The translations under genes and the position numbers were made by a program. 64,000 bases of DNA from NCBI GenBank assembly GCA_021521415.1, contig JAIQDT010000191.1, positions 1,798,001 through 1,862,000 on the forward strand, given 5' to 3'. The DNA is from Bidens hawaiensis. Taxonomy: Eukaryota > Streptophyta > Magnoliopsida > Asterales > Asteraceae. This document shows, piece after piece, positions 17,832-29,636 of the stretch (positions are counted from its first letter, which is position 1; each line of letters begins with the position of its first letter). The notes beneath the pieces are model-generated. The model searched no databases, was not told the origin of the DNA, and saw only the letters and a program-made list of their open reading frames with translations.

Positions 17832-18174
17832 TGTCACACCCTAACCTAATGGTGGAACATGCAGGGGTGCGACAATATTTGTATAAGACCTCAAAAACAC
17901 TCAACCTAATACATGTCAATATCTAACTTTTTTCTTCATATCTATCATACACAAAGAGTTAAAAAGAAGAAAACACGACATATTATCTTTTATCCTTATT
18001 AATTATCCTAGAGTCTGATCTAAATTTTTCACTTCATATAACAACCTGCATTGTGCGTAAAATAAATTTGTCAACAACACATATTAATCGAGTACCCACG
18101 GTTTAGAATAAAAATAACAAGAATAATAATAATAATAATGAGAATAAAAAATTCCTTGCGCTAGTGAATAATAT
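17832..18174 (-). repeat. G-minus 3' LTR, left piece
   Basis: Matches 61486-61830 closely (CAACCTAA, AACATGC, GACAATATTTGTAT, ATCCTAGAGTCTGATCTAAATT in order). Interrupted at 18174 by G-plus; it resumes at 45399. AATAT at 18170-18174 is the target duplication of G-plus. Confidence 0.85.
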
Positions 18175-18866
18175 TGTGACATTTGTCAATTTCGGGTCAT
18201 TTTTGTATTTGTTTTATTATGTAAACCCGACCCGTTTGTAATCCGAACATTTCGAATATATAAAATATTGTATTTTTATGTTACTAAATCATTCCCGCTT
18301 GTTTGATTTAAAAATCCCCTTTTACGGATTCGAAAACGCCTTTGAAACGCTCAAATTACATCGAAAACGAACTTCGGGGGCTTAAATCGTCAATTATCAA
18401 AACTTGGAACCGAAATCCCCCCTAGGGGCGCCGCGCCGTACGATCAGACCCCTCTCTGCTGCCGCACGGCGCGACCACAGTTAGGTCTGCACGTTTTATT
18501 TGTTGGTTGTTTGTATTAACCAATCCGAATTTTTACCCACTAAATCTCTTGTTTAACTCATTTAATCTTATCCTATAAGTACAAGGTCCTCTCCCACATT
18601 AATCCATAGTTATAAACATTTCCTCACTCAAATTCAAGGATCTTTAAGGTTGTTTTTCATTGTTCTTGAAGGTTCGACTTTCAAAAGTCAAACTGATCAA
18701 GTTTTGCATTTTAATTAGTTTACTTAGTCTTAATTAATACTTGAAGCTTATGGCACAAAATATATAATATACACCCTTGTTACCTTTGGTGGTCACTTTT
18801 TCGGTCTCAATTGGTTGAGTGTCGGGCCTCGTAAGGCAAGGCTTCATGAAGGACTTTCGTAGTCCT

Positions 18867-18946
<80 letters not shown>

Positions 18947-20767
18947 TTATATAACTTGTTTATACCTATTAACCATGCTTAACTTCTGCTTATTTTAGTT
19001 TATACATCATATTTATGAAGTTCTATGGTTATGGGTATGAAGAGACTAGCCTCGGTTTAACCGTAAATAGCTCTAAACTGTAAACTGAACTTGTTTATTA
19101 GTTTTGTTAAATAAATGTATTTAAATGCTTTATGTTAGATTTAGTTTCTAAAATCATTTTTATAACTTTTATGGTTATTGTTTTGTAGAATCTTACCTCG
19201 GTCTTAACCCGAAACAAGATCCGAACCGAAACCCGAACTTTCGTTTAAAGACTATATTGTTAACTTTTTGCATGTAAAACCTAATGTATTATCATTGGTA
19301 CATTATTATACAAGTTCTTTGATATTTGGGCATGTGGAAACCATCCATAAACTTATTGCAAGATGGAAACCAAACCGGACTGAACCGATTTTCACTCGTT
19401 TAAGACACACAAGTGTGTTTTTAGCTCTCAAGACTTGTATAAATCTTTCAAAATATTCTATAAACTGATGTTAATTATTTTCTTTAGAACTTAGAAATGT
19501 TGGATCAAACATGATCACATAACAAAGTTTGGACCGACAAAACCGAACACTCGCTTGACGGACGTTGTTAGTTCTAAAACAATAGAACTACATACTTGGT
19601 TAAGTCTTATTAAATTTTATTGAGTTATCTCATTAAATTCATTATTTCAGAAAGTTGACTTTGGGTTTGACCAACTATCAAGACCCGAACCAACAACCCG
19701 AACACTCGTTAAAAACCCGTTTTAGTATGTATATTATAAATGGACTTGCATTCTTGCATTTTTACCCACCTTATTACTTAACATAGGTTGAGTAAATATT
19801 AAGGCTAGATACTTTAACCCGGTTTCGAGCAAACTTATATTTTTAAAGGACTATTGTTATACTTTTTTAAATAGTTACATTTAAACCTTGAACTTTAATT
19901 GTTTACATTTCTTAACATTTATTTTTGTTTAAAGACTCCAAAGACAACTTTCCTAATACAAGACTTCTTTTATTTGAGGCTTCGTCCGTTAAACCCGTCA
20001 CTCCGGTTAAACTCCAAATCATCCATCTTTCAAGTTTATTACTTGAATGTGAGTACTTTCATACCACGTTTTCCATATTTCGTTTTGGGGGTGATATTGC
20101 ATATCTTATTCAAACTAAACGTTTTATACTTGAGTCTTAAACCACAAACTCTATAGTATACGTTACTTAAATAAATGCTCGATTTGGTGTTCTATGCTTA
20201 CATGCTTATATGCTAATGTGTTCACCGCTTTTGTAGGGTTGATTCATAAAATCCGAATCTAGTTGGCATTCTCTTATAGACGATGTCGTTAATGTATTCT
20301 TATTGACGATATCATATAAAATCAGAATCTATTTGGTACTCTCTTATAGACGATGTCGCTAATGTATTCTTATTAGCGATCTCATTCATCCAAATTATTG
20401 CTATTATTTATTGTTTCGTATACAAGTTGTGGAATTTCTTATTATATAAATAATTGTTCAAAACTATGAATTGCTCACCAACCTTTGTATTGATAAACTT
20501 TATTTTATGCAATGTTACAGGTTTGACTTTTGGTTGACTCGAGATCTTGGAGAAACGTAATCAAGAACGTTAGGATATTAGCAAAAATGAACAATATATT
20601 ATTTACTAAGTTTTGTTATGATTATTGTATGAACACGTTATGTGACGTCTTATGATTTTGTGAAATTAAATGAGTTGATTAAATATTGTTGCTTTAATAG
20701 CGTCTTGTGTATTTGGGCAATCCGTTGCACCCCGACATGTTCCGCCGCCTTTGGTCGGTGTGTGACG
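18175..20767 (+). repeat. G-plus 5' LTR (2,593 bp)
   Basis: Starts TGTGACATTTGTCAATTTCG. Likely TATA at 18574-18582 (CTATAAGTA). The 3' copy survives as 26402-26483, 29398-29636 and 44193-45393 and matches over those parts. The terminal TGTGACA reads TGTGACG in this copy. It contains an (AT)n tract. Confidence 0.85.
18869..18945. repeat. (AT)n microsatellite in G-plus 5' LTR
   Basis: About 77 bp of uninterrupted AT dinucleotides. The matching part of the 3' LTR has been deleted, so its origin cannot be dated. Confidence 0.95.
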
Positions 20768-20770
20768 GAT

Positions 20771-20781
20771 TGGTATCAGAG
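20771..20781 (+). promoter_or_regulatory. G-plus primer binding site
   Basis: TGGTATCAGAG, complementary to the 3' end of initiator tRNA-Met, 3 nt after the LTR. Confidence 0.9.
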
Positions 20782-21718
20782 TCAGGTTACTATAAGATAG
20801 GTGGTTAGACGTAACGACCTAGTATAGTTTTTGCACTAAGGTCCTTATAAGATAGGTGTTTACTTTAATTGATTGTTCATTACATTTTTATTTATAAACT
20901 TATTTAACTCAACAAAAAAATCATAAATGTTCACATACACACACTTTCATAGTATGCTCAAGGTATCCTTACCTTAAAACGTAAAAACATAGATTTTTAA
21001 TGCGTTTTATGGATTACAAGCCTAACTTGGATTCCGTTGTTTAAAAATCCCCTAAAGGTTGATTTGTATCGGGTTTGTAGCTATTATAGAAAGAGAGATA
21101 CTATGAAACGACCATTTGACAACAAGATTCCAAGAATCGAAGGTGATTTACTTACCTGGGATGGTTGAATTGTAGTGGTCGTTTTCTAGGCCAACGAACC
21201 GTGTTATACGTGTCAATACTTTAAGTAGTCGAATGCGAGCGTTCCGGTCGCGATTCTAATTTTCGGTGTTGAAAAAATAGAACCACGGTGGTTCGTGGAC
21301 TAGTGTTTTGACATGACGTTGTATTTCGATTTATTATTTTTGTTACGATCGTTATTTGAGTCGAAAACATGAAAAAGACACGGTGGTACGTGCACATGTT
21401 TAGACTCCGATATGGTGTTTTATAAAAATATTTTTAGTGTCAGAATAACAAATCATGGTGGTTCATGTATGACTTTCCAACTCTACAAATCTCAAAAGCT
21501 CAAAATTTTCAAGCTTCGACCTCTCAAAAAAAATATTTTACGTTCTGTTTACGAATTGTTATTTATATACAAAGTTTTATATTATTTTAACACTAACATC
21601 TCCATCTCACTAACTCTAAGAATTCACAATCAAACTTAAACTTTTATTTTATTTTTATACACCATCATATTCATTCTATTTACCTCAAGCTTATTCCATT
21701 TCTTTATAATTTTTTAGC
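20782..21718 (+). other. G-plus leader
   Basis: Non-coding. The first ~45 bases (GATAGGTGGTTAGACGTAACG) also occur inverted at 61434-61462 in G-minus. Bases 21260-21470 repeat a GGTGGTTCGTG / GGTGGTACGTG motif. Confidence 0.7.
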
Positions 21719-22860
21719 ATGTTTCCGATAAGTCGCCACCCGCGCAAGAACTCCAACCGACGCATGGCTGCTTTCGTCATCAAACAAATGGCCACGGTGA
21801 TTCCCGAACTTATAACCCAAATCCAAGCTACCCAACCTCCTCCACCCATTGAACCTAAACCCGCATCCTACTTGTTTAAGCAATTCACTAGTGCTAACCC
21901 AACCGAGTTCTTTGGGACAAAATGTGCGACTACTTCGTTGCAATGGTTTGAATCGATTGAGAGTGTGTTTCGACACAGCGAGTGCCCCGATGCGGAAAAG
22001 ACAAATGTCGCTTTGAGCTTGTTTAGAAAAACGGCTCTTACATGGTGGGGTAGTGTTATGCACATTCAAGGATCGGAAACGGCTTTGGCGCTTCCATGGT
22101 CCAATCTCAAGGCACTCATGATGAAGAAGTTATGTCCCAAACACGAGCTCCAAAAGCTCGAGGAGGGTTTGGAACCTAAAGCAAGAAAGAGGTGATAATG
22201 TCGCCTACTCATTCCATTTCCACGAGTTGAGCATCCTCGTCCCTCACTTGGTTACCCCGGCTGAACGTGAACTTGATAAATACATTGGGTGTTTACCTAT
22301 GCAACTCCGGGACTCAGTAATGAGTAACAAACCCATAAATCTTGAGGACGCCATTACTCTAGCCGGTGCGCTATCGGAGAACCATTTGAAGGCGGGTACC
22401 CTAGCCCTCAAAAGCATGACCGAACCCGCACCTCAAGCCAAAGTTGACCCACCACCTCAAGCCATTAACTACTCAAACTCTTCCCGCCACAACAACAACA
22501 AAAAGGAACCCAAAACCAATCACTGAAACTTTGCCGTTACCCAACCCCAACCACAACAGCAAACCCAAGCTCCTCCACATACCCGAAAACCCTATACCGG
22601 TACTTTCCCACTATGCAACAATTGTCAACGTCACCACCCATCACACTTTCCTTGTCGCCATTGTACTCTTTGTAACCGTCTTGGTCATCTCAACACCACA
22701 TGCCGATCTGCACAAAGAACCAAACCTAACAAACCAAGAACCACTCCCCAAAATCCCCAAAACCGTTATGCACCATACCCACAAAATCCTCCCCAACAAC
22801 CCTGAGCTTGCTTCAATTGTGGCGATCCTAACCATTTCCGCAACAATATCCCTCGCCTAG
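21719..22860 (+). pseudogene. gag: G-plus gag
   Basis: Retrotrans_gag-type capsid. The first frame (21719-22193) carries EFFGTKCATTSLQWFESIE, LTWWGS and LPWSNLKALMMKKLCP. A 1-nt-type shift then moves to 22200-22526 (ERELDKYIGCL, NLEDAITLAGAL), and another shift leads to the cysteine/histidine region at ~22600-22850: CNNCQRHHPSHFPC, CTLCNRLGHLNTTC (a good CCHC), and CFNCGDPNHFRNNI lacking the last Cys. At least two shifts and one stop before the last knuckle make it non-functional. Confidence 0.85.
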
Positions 22861-22999
22861 CCTATGCTAACCAAGCCCAAACCATGACCATACAACCTAC
22901 CAACCCCAACTTCCCCAACTCAACGCACCACTCATCCAACCCGTGCAAGCCATTCAAGCACCACCACCTCCTCCCCCTCAAGTACCTTAAGGAAACCCC

Positions 23000-23345
23000 G
23001 GTAATCAAGGATGAGCTTTCATGATGAATGCTAATCAAGCTCAAGTGGTGAACGAAGTTTGTGAACAATATGTTTTTAGTAAACCATCATTTGGCTTCTA
23101 TTTGATATGATACTTGTGCCGATAAAAGTTTTGTATCTTTGAAATTTGAGTCGAAACTTTCTATGCCTCGAACCAAGCTTTCCTGACTGTTTTCAGTTGA
23201 AGTCGCCAATGGAAATTCCATCACCATCAATGTTGTCCGTGATTCTACTCTCATTCTTTCTAAGAATAAGTTCTCCATCGATCTCATCCCGATGCAAATG
23301 GGAAGTTTCGATGTCATAGTAGGCATGGATTGGTTATCTTTGCAC
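23000..23345 (+). pseudogene. pol: G-plus protease
   Basis: MMNANQAQVVNE (typical gag-PR linker with a shifted start), then the active-site word with Cys for Gly (DTCADKSFVSL) near 23105, then LIPMQMGSFDVIVGMDWL near 23283. The DTG-to-DTC change removes the usual active-site glycine, and frames switch at least twice. Confidence 0.75.
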
Positions 23346-23511
23346 CATGCCGAAGTCGTTTGCTTTGAATAAATTCATTCGCATCTCTCTCATCAACGGT
23401 AAAATTCTTAAAGTATTCGGCAACACAACTTCTAGAAGGCTTAATCTAATGTCTTGCTCCCAATCGCAAAAATAGTTACGCCAAAAGTATGTTCCGTTTC
23501 TAACTCTTGCG

Positions 23512-24466
23512 GTGGTAAAAGACCAAATGGAAAAGAAAATCCAAGATATTTCTATTGTTCGTGATTTCCTCGACGTCTTTCCTGATGATGTCTCTGGTCT
23601 TCCACCCATTCGTCTGGTTGAATTTCGAATCGATCTTGTTCCCGACGCAATGCCCGTGGTCAAGGCTCCTTATCGTTTAGCCCCGTCGGAAATGCAAGAA
23701 TTGTCTAACCAACTCGAAGAACGTTCCGATAAAGGTTTCATTCGTCCAAGCTCTTCTCCTTGGGGCGCTCGCGTTCTCTTCGTGAAAAAGAAGGATGGTT
23801 TGTTTCGTATGTGCATCGATTATCGAGATTTTAACAAACTCACTATTAAAAATCGTTATCATTCGCCACGAATCGACGATCTTTTTGACCAATTTCAAGG
23901 CGCAACATGTTTCTCAAAAATCGATCTTTGATCAGGTTATCATCAGTTGCGTGTTCGCGAAGAAGACATTCCAAAAACCGCATTCCGTACTCGATATGGA
24001 CATTTCGAATTTTTGGTCATGTCCTTCGGGTTAACCATTGCACCCACGGTGTTTATGGATCTCATGAATCGCGTTTGCAAGCCATATCTTGATAAATTCG
24101 TTATTGTCTTTATTGATGACATTCTCATCTTTTCTAAGACCAAAGCCGAACATGAGCATCAATGGCGTTCCATTCTCGAGCTCCTTAGAAACAAACGACT
24201 CTACGCCAAATTCTCCAAATGTAAATTTTGGCTAGAGGAAGTTCAAATTTTGGGACATATCGTAAACGACAAAGGTATTCATGTTGATCTTGCTAAAATT
24301 AAGGCCGTTAAGGATTGTAAAACTCCAACGACTCCCACGGAAATTCGACCCTTCCTCAGTTTGGCCGGATATTATCGGCGTTTCATTCGAAATTTTTCCA
24401 AAATCTCTTTGCCCCTCACCTCCCTCACTCATAAAGGAAAACCATTCTATTGGGGTTCAAAATGAG
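23512..24466 (+). pseudogene. pol: G-plus reverse transcriptase
   Basis: Gypsy RVT_1: [73 protein letters not shown], then TGA 23929-23931 where the family has Arg after KIDL (CGA to TGA, a CpG transition). The frame goes on with [17 protein letters not shown], the catalytic FIDD at nt 24109-24120, and the connection word [13 protein letters not shown]. One stop separates two otherwise clean halves. Confidence 0.88.
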
Positions 24467-24960
24467 AGGAAGCCTTTCATACTCTCAAGTACATGCTTTG
24501 CAATGCTCCCGTTCTAACCCTTCCCGATGGAGACGACGATTTTGTTGTATTTTGCGATGCCTCTCATTAAGGTCTTGGTTGTGTTCTCATGCAACGAGGT
24601 CAAGTCAAAGATTACGCATCAAGGCGACTTAAGGTCAACGAGAAGAATTATACGACTCATGATCTCGAACTTGGTGCCGTCATTTTCGCTCTTCAAATCT
24701 GGAGATATTACCTTTATGTACAAAATGTGTTGTGTTTACCGATTATAAAAGCCTTCAACATATATATTTTCAACCTGAGACAACGACGATGGGCCGAATT
24801 ACTTAGTGATTACGATTCCGAAATTCGCTACCATCCCGGTAAAGCAAATGTTGTCACCGACGCCCTAAGTCGAAAGGTTAATGTTAAATCCGTTCTGCTT
24901 TTAAGCGTTGTTGTTCAAACCGATCTCCAAATTTGTATCTTTCAAGCTCAGTGTACCTCC
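24467..24960 (+). pseudogene. pol: G-plus RNase H
   Basis: APVLTLPDGDDDFVVFCDAS, then TAA in place of Gln, then [38 protein letters not shown], a small out-of-frame stretch, [20 protein letters not shown] and VVTDALSRK. Stop changes are again C-to-T type. A deletion near 24740-24785 removes part of the VYTDHKSLQ region. Confidence 0.82.
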
Positions 24961-25043
24961 TAGAAGAATGTAACATGTACGACGAATTGTCATGTGGAGC
25001 CGAACTTCAACTTGAAACCTAACCCGATGGTCTTTTGTAGTTT

Positions 25044-26368
25044 CTAAATCGTTTGTGGGTTCCCGATCGCGATGACCTTCGTGCTTGTATACTCGACGAA
25101 GCTCATAATTCGCGGTATTCTGTTCATCCCGGTGCAGATAAGATGTATTTCGATCTTCGTGCAAACTTTTGGTGGCCGGGTATGAAAAAGGACGTAGCGT
25201 TGTATGTATCTAAATGTCTTACTTGCTCAAAAGTCAAAGCCGAACGTCAAAGACCTTTTTGGTCTACTTGAGCAACCACCGATTCCCGTTTGGAAATGGG
25301 AAGACATTGCTATGGACTTTATCACTAAACTATCCAACACCCAAAAAGGAAATGATAGTATTTGGGTGTTCATCGATCGGTTAACCAAGTCTGCTCATTT
25401 CATTCCGATTCGCGAGAAGTATTCTGTCGAGCAGCTTGCTAAAATATATGTTCGGGAAATTGTGTGCCGTCACGGTTTACCATTGTCTATCATCTCCGAT
25501 CGTGATTCTCGTTTTACTTCTCAGTTTTGGCGATCTCTTCAAGAAACCTTGGGAACACATCTCGATCTTAGCACCGCTTATCATCGTCAAACGGACGGTC
25601 AATCCGAACGTACGATTCAAACACTAGAGGATATGCTACGAGCGTGTGTTCTTGATTTTGGTGGGAATTGGGGTTCTCACATTCCTTTCATCGAGTTTTC
25701 GTATAATAACAGTTATCATTCTAGCATTGAGATGGCTCCTTTCGAAGCTCTTTACGGTCGTAAATATCGTTCTCCGATTAGTTGGAACGATATCGGTGAA
25801 GCTCAAATCACGGGACCTGAAATGGTCCAAGAAGCCACCGACGTGATCGATCAAATCCGTAAGAACCTCCTAGCCGCTAGAAGTCGTCAAAAGAGTTACG
25901 CCATCAAACGGAGAAAACAGATCGAATTTAATGTTGATGATTGTGTCCTTAGAAAAGTATCTCCTTAGTAGGGGGGTAGTCTGTTTCGGAAAGAAGGGTA
26001 AGCTAGCTCCTCGTTTCGTTGGTCCTTTCAAAATTCTTGAACGTGTTGGGAAGGTAGCTTATCGACTCGAACTACCGCAAGAAGTTGCTGGTGTTCATCC
26101 GACTTTTCATGTTTCGAATCTTAAAAAGTGCTTAGCCGAGGGTAATCTCCATATACCTCTCGACGAAGTATATGTCAATGAGTCGATGATCATGGTTGAA
26201 CGATCCGTTGAGATCATGGATCGCAACGAGAAGAAAACCAAGCGTAGTCGTATTCGGTTAGTCAAATTTCGATGGGAATCACGGCGCGGTGCAGAGTTAA
26301 CTTGGGAACGAGAAGACACAATGAAGGTGAAGTATCCACACTTTTTTGCATCATCGTCTTCATCTTAA
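25044..26368 (+). pseudogene. pol: G-plus integrase with chromodomain-like C-terminus
   Basis: HHCC finger: LDEAHNSRYSVHPGADKMY and [12 protein letters not shown]. Core: [55 protein letters not shown] (Gln-to-Arg in the usual HPQTDGQ). A shift near 25255 and another near 25960-25985 divide it into three frames. The last part has [29 protein letters not shown], and an end ([32 protein letters not shown]) matching the chromodomain-like tail of Tekay-type chromoviruses, which is thought to guide integration to heterochromatin. The natural stop is at 26366-26368. Confidence 0.88.
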
Positions 26369-26401
26369 TTTCGGGACGAAATTTCCTAAAGTATGGGATA
26401 C
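26369..26401 (+). promoter_or_regulatory. G-plus polypurine tract region
   Basis: TTTCGGGACGAAATTTCC followed by AAAGTATGGGATAC, directly before the 3' LTR at 26402. Confidence 0.75.
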
Positions 26402-26483
26402 TGTGACATTTGTCAATTTCGGGTCACTTTTGTATGTGTTTTATTATGTAAACCCGACCCGTTTGTATTTCAAATGTGTAAAA
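26402..26483 (+). repeat. G-plus 3' LTR, first piece
   Basis: Repeats the first ~85 bases of the 5' LTR and stops at AAAATATTG. The next ~1.05 kb of LTR is missing here. Confidence 0.85.
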
Positions 26484-26525
26484 TATTGGACCCCGGTGTG
26501 TTAGGGAGAAATTGGTCAGAAAGAG

Positions 26526-27071
26526 ATGGGAAGCCTAGAAGTTGTGCAAGAAACATCTTCGAAGTTCGATCAGATCAAGGCAAGAATGAAAGTTGCTCAA
26601 GACAGACAGAAGTCGTATGCTGATAAGCGGCGGCGACCGATTGAGTTTAACGTTGGTGACAATGTGATGCTCAAGGTCTCGCCTTGGAAAGGAATCATTC
26701 GTTTTAGGAAGATGGGAAAGTTGAGTCCGAGATACATTGGACCGTTTAAGATATTAGATCGTGTGGGAGAAGTGGCCTATAAGCTGGATTTGCCCGAAAA
26801 GTTAGAAGGAATTCATTCAACATTCCATGTTTCTCATCTGAGAAAATGTCTGGCTGATGACACGTCCCATGTGCCGCTAATGGACATTGAGGTTGATGAA
26901 CAGTTGAATTACATCGAGCAACCGATTGAGATAGTTGACCGCAAGGAAAAGCAACTCCGTCACAAGGTTATACCTTTAGTGAAAGTGATATGGAGGCATC
27001 GCAAGGGTTCAGATGCTACTTGGGAAGCTGAGGATGAGATGCGCAAGTTTTACCTGAATTTGTTTATGTAA
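26526..27071 (+). pseudogene. pol: Integrase C-terminal fragment of the remnant chromovirus
   Basis: Open for 181 codons: ARMKVAQDRQKSYADKRRRP, VMLKVSPWKGIIRFRKMGKL, SPRYIGPFKILDRVGEVAYK, IHSTFHVSHLRKCLADD, and a chromodomain-like end (VEIVDR-type word IEIVDRKEKQLRHK, VIWRHRKGSDATWEAEDEM). The catalytic core is missing, so this is the C-terminal DNA/histone-binding part only. Compared with G-plus the sequence is clearly different, so it is another family. Stop TAA 27069-27071. Confidence 0.85.
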
Positions 27072-27839
27072 TAGTTAGGTTTCGGGGACGAAACCTCTTT
27101 AAGGAGGGAAGATTTGTAACATCCTACTTTTGGTTATAATAATAAAATAAATTTTGTTCATTTTATATTGTGTCGTTTATCGGTTTAGATAATAAACTGT
27201 ACACGGTTGCGCTTGAACTTTAGAAGATGGAATATAAGATGGAATGGGCCTTAGGTCCATGGGCTTAAGGGGGTATAAATATCCCTTAAACCCTAAACTT
27301 TCTCATTTTCATCCATCTCTACACCTTAGCCTACACCTTCCAAAACACACATATCATCCTATAACCCGAACCAAGATCCAAATACGAGAACCCGAGCTTG
27401 TTGGTGCTAGATCGTCGTGAAGAACCAAAAAAACATCAAGGACCAGCTCGTGTTCGTAGTTCGACTCGTTTAAGGTACGTTGATATTTAGAAATCGTTCA
27501 TATAGGTTCGGTTTGATTAGGTAAATCATATATCTGTTTTAGTATGTTAAAAACGAATCTAATTAAACAAACCTTACTGAAATTGGTTAGCATTTGATAG
27601 GTTAATTGTTAACCTAAAATAACCCGTAACATAGATGCACAAGTCGCACCCCATAAACATGGATGTTTGGCCGATTTGATGGTTAGGGTTTGTAGGCGCT
27701 AGGATTGCGAGTTCAATGGTACCAATTTCATGTTGTTTCGTTAACAATCGAGGGTTTAATTGCAGATTTGGTGCCCTTGATTGTTCTTGTTCAAATCGAT
27801 TTTGACTTTGACTGGATAAGAATATAGGCTAATTCGTCA

Positions 27840-28180
27840 AGGTTTGGATAAGACAGAGCCAATTCGTTACGCTAAAATAACGAATCAGGTGATTCGTTAC
27901 TCACCCAATTCGTTATGATTACAACAGCGAACTAGGTCATTCGTTACTGGTCAATTCGTTATAATAAGACAGCGAACCAGACAGCGAATCAGGAGACTCG
28001 TTAATAACCAATTAGTTATACTTAGATAACGAATCAGTTGATTCGTTACTCATCATTCGCTATGTTAAGCTAACGAACTTGAAAGACGAATTAACTAACG
28101 AATCAGGCATGTAAGATGACGAATCAGTAACGAATTTGGCTTAATTGGTTATGGCGAAGGAGATAGCGAATTAAATAATA
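27840..28180. repeat. ATTCGTTA / TAACGAAT word array in a Gypsy LTR
   Basis: More than ten ATTCGTTA-like words in both orientations. Bases 27879-27898 read AACGAATCAGGTGATTCGTT, the exact reverse complement of E2 39775-39794 and 39808-39827. It lies downstream of the TATA box, so in the transcribed part of the LTR. Confidence 0.88.
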
Positions 28181-28711
28181 AATTAAAATCCTAATGGAAA
28201 ATGTGTTAAGACAGTTAATGGAAATAAAATTTTTCCAAGCTGACCTGGCAGCTCGATCCCAGACGTCCGTTGAGGGTTATAATTAGACTAGAGACGCAAT
28301 ATGGGTAGTGATAGATAATTGATATGTGTAATTGTTATACGGTTAGTCGTGCACAGCTCAAGAAGGGAATTACCATAAACGGTGAACGTAACCGCATTCA
28401 GGTGAGTTTCTAGGCCCATTTCCTTGTTATGTTTTCGGGCTGTGTGCATACTAGATGTGATAGTTAATACACTTACCTTAAAATGGTAAGTGCATGCCAT
28501 GTATGATTTATATGTTAATTATGTATATCTTGAATGTGATCGAAAGCTTGTCGGTACGTGAACGATCTTCGGATATTGCACGTATTGACAAGGGAGGTAT
28601 GTATATGATAGATGGATGTGTATGATAGATATATGTATGAATGTGTATGAAAGAGTAAAGAATGCTATGTATGTTACGAGTACGTAAAGACAGAATGTAC
28701 GAAGATGAAGA

Positions 28712-28945
28712 AGTAAGGGATCAGACCCTAATAATATCTGAGATAGAGAAGAAAGGGATCGGACCCTAATAATATCTAAGATAGAGAAGTAAAGAGGGAT
28801 CAGACCATAATAATATCTGATATAGACAAGAAAGGGATCAAACCCTAATAATATCTGAGATAGACAAAGGAAAGAGGGATCAGACCCTAATAATATCTGA
28901 GATAGAAAAGGAAGGGATCAGACCCTAATAATATCTGAGATAGAA
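28712..28945. repeat. Six tandem copies of a ~39-42 bp unit
   Basis: Unit core GGGATCAGACCCTAATAATA followed by TCTGAGATAGA. Six copies with small differences (GGATCGG, ACCATAAT, GATCAAACC) and variable AAGAAAG/GGAAAGA links. Confidence 0.92.
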
Positions 28946-29397
28946 TGGACAGTAAATATATAGTATGAAAGTAATAAAGTATGTACGTATGTATGTATGA
29001 AGTTATGTAATGAAAGTAAAATAGTAACATAACTATTATGTGTCTTCGGATGCATAATGGAAGGTAGGTGTACGTATTGTATGTTATGTGATTAACTAGA
29101 ACTCACTCAGCGTAGCAGAATTTTAGTGTGCACGCAGGTGAGTAGAATGAGGCAGCTGGCTTGAGCGGGGACACATGGCGGTAGAATAAAGAAGCTGGCA
29201 TCTGAAGATCTATTTGTTATGTTTTGAACTAAAAGACATGTTTAAGTTATGTTTTAAAGACAAGATGATGCATGTTTGTAATGGCTGTTGATGTTTTATA
29301 TTATTCCGTGAAAGTTTTAATTAACTCTGATATTTAGAACTGTGTTTACGAGTAAATACAACACCAAATGTAGGGCTACCGGTAACGGGGCCTTACA

Positions 29398-29636
29398 TAT
29401 TTGAGCATCTGGAAACCATCCAAACTTATTGCGAGATGGAAACCGAACCAAAACGAACTAAAGCGATTTTCACTCGCTTAAGACACACAAGTGTGTTTTT
29501 AGCTCTTAAGACTTGTATAAATCTTTAAAAATACTTTATAAACTGATGTTAATTATTTTCTTTAGAACTTGGAAATGTTAGATCCAACTTGATCACATAA
29601 CAAAGTTTGGACCGACAAAACCGAATACTTGCTTAA
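29398..29636 (+). repeat. G-plus 3' LTR, second piece
   Basis: Matches 19318-19555 (CATCTGGAAACCATCC, CACACAAGTGTGTTTTTAGC). It ends with CTTAA, the duplicated target of E2. Confidence 0.85.

Larger units (their letters stand above)
26484..29397 (+). mobile_element. Chromovirus remnant (integrase end plus 3' LTR)
   Basis: 5' LTR, gag, PR and RT are gone together with ~1.05 kb of the surrounding G-plus LTR. Its 3' LTR ends in CCTTACA at 29397, after which G-plus LTR sequence resumes (TATTTGAGCATCTGG, compare 19318). A single deletion after insertion explains this. Confidence 0.8.
27115..29397 (+). repeat. 3' LTR of the remnant chromovirus (2,283 bp)
   Basis: Begins TGTAACATCC after a purine tract (TTAAGGAGGGAAGATT) and ends GGGGCCTTACA. 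TATA box TATAAATAT at 27274-27282. It holds an ATTCGTTA word array (27840-28180) and a six-fold tandem repeat (28712-28945). Confidence 0.82.

Noticed and set aside
20771..20781. tRNA gene at TGGTATCAGAG sites
   Set aside because: These are primer binding sites only; no cloverleaf is present in the surrounding bases.
28712..28945. CRISPR-like array
   Set aside because: Units are directly adjacent with only short variable links, lie inside a plant LTR, and no cas gene or unique spacers are present.
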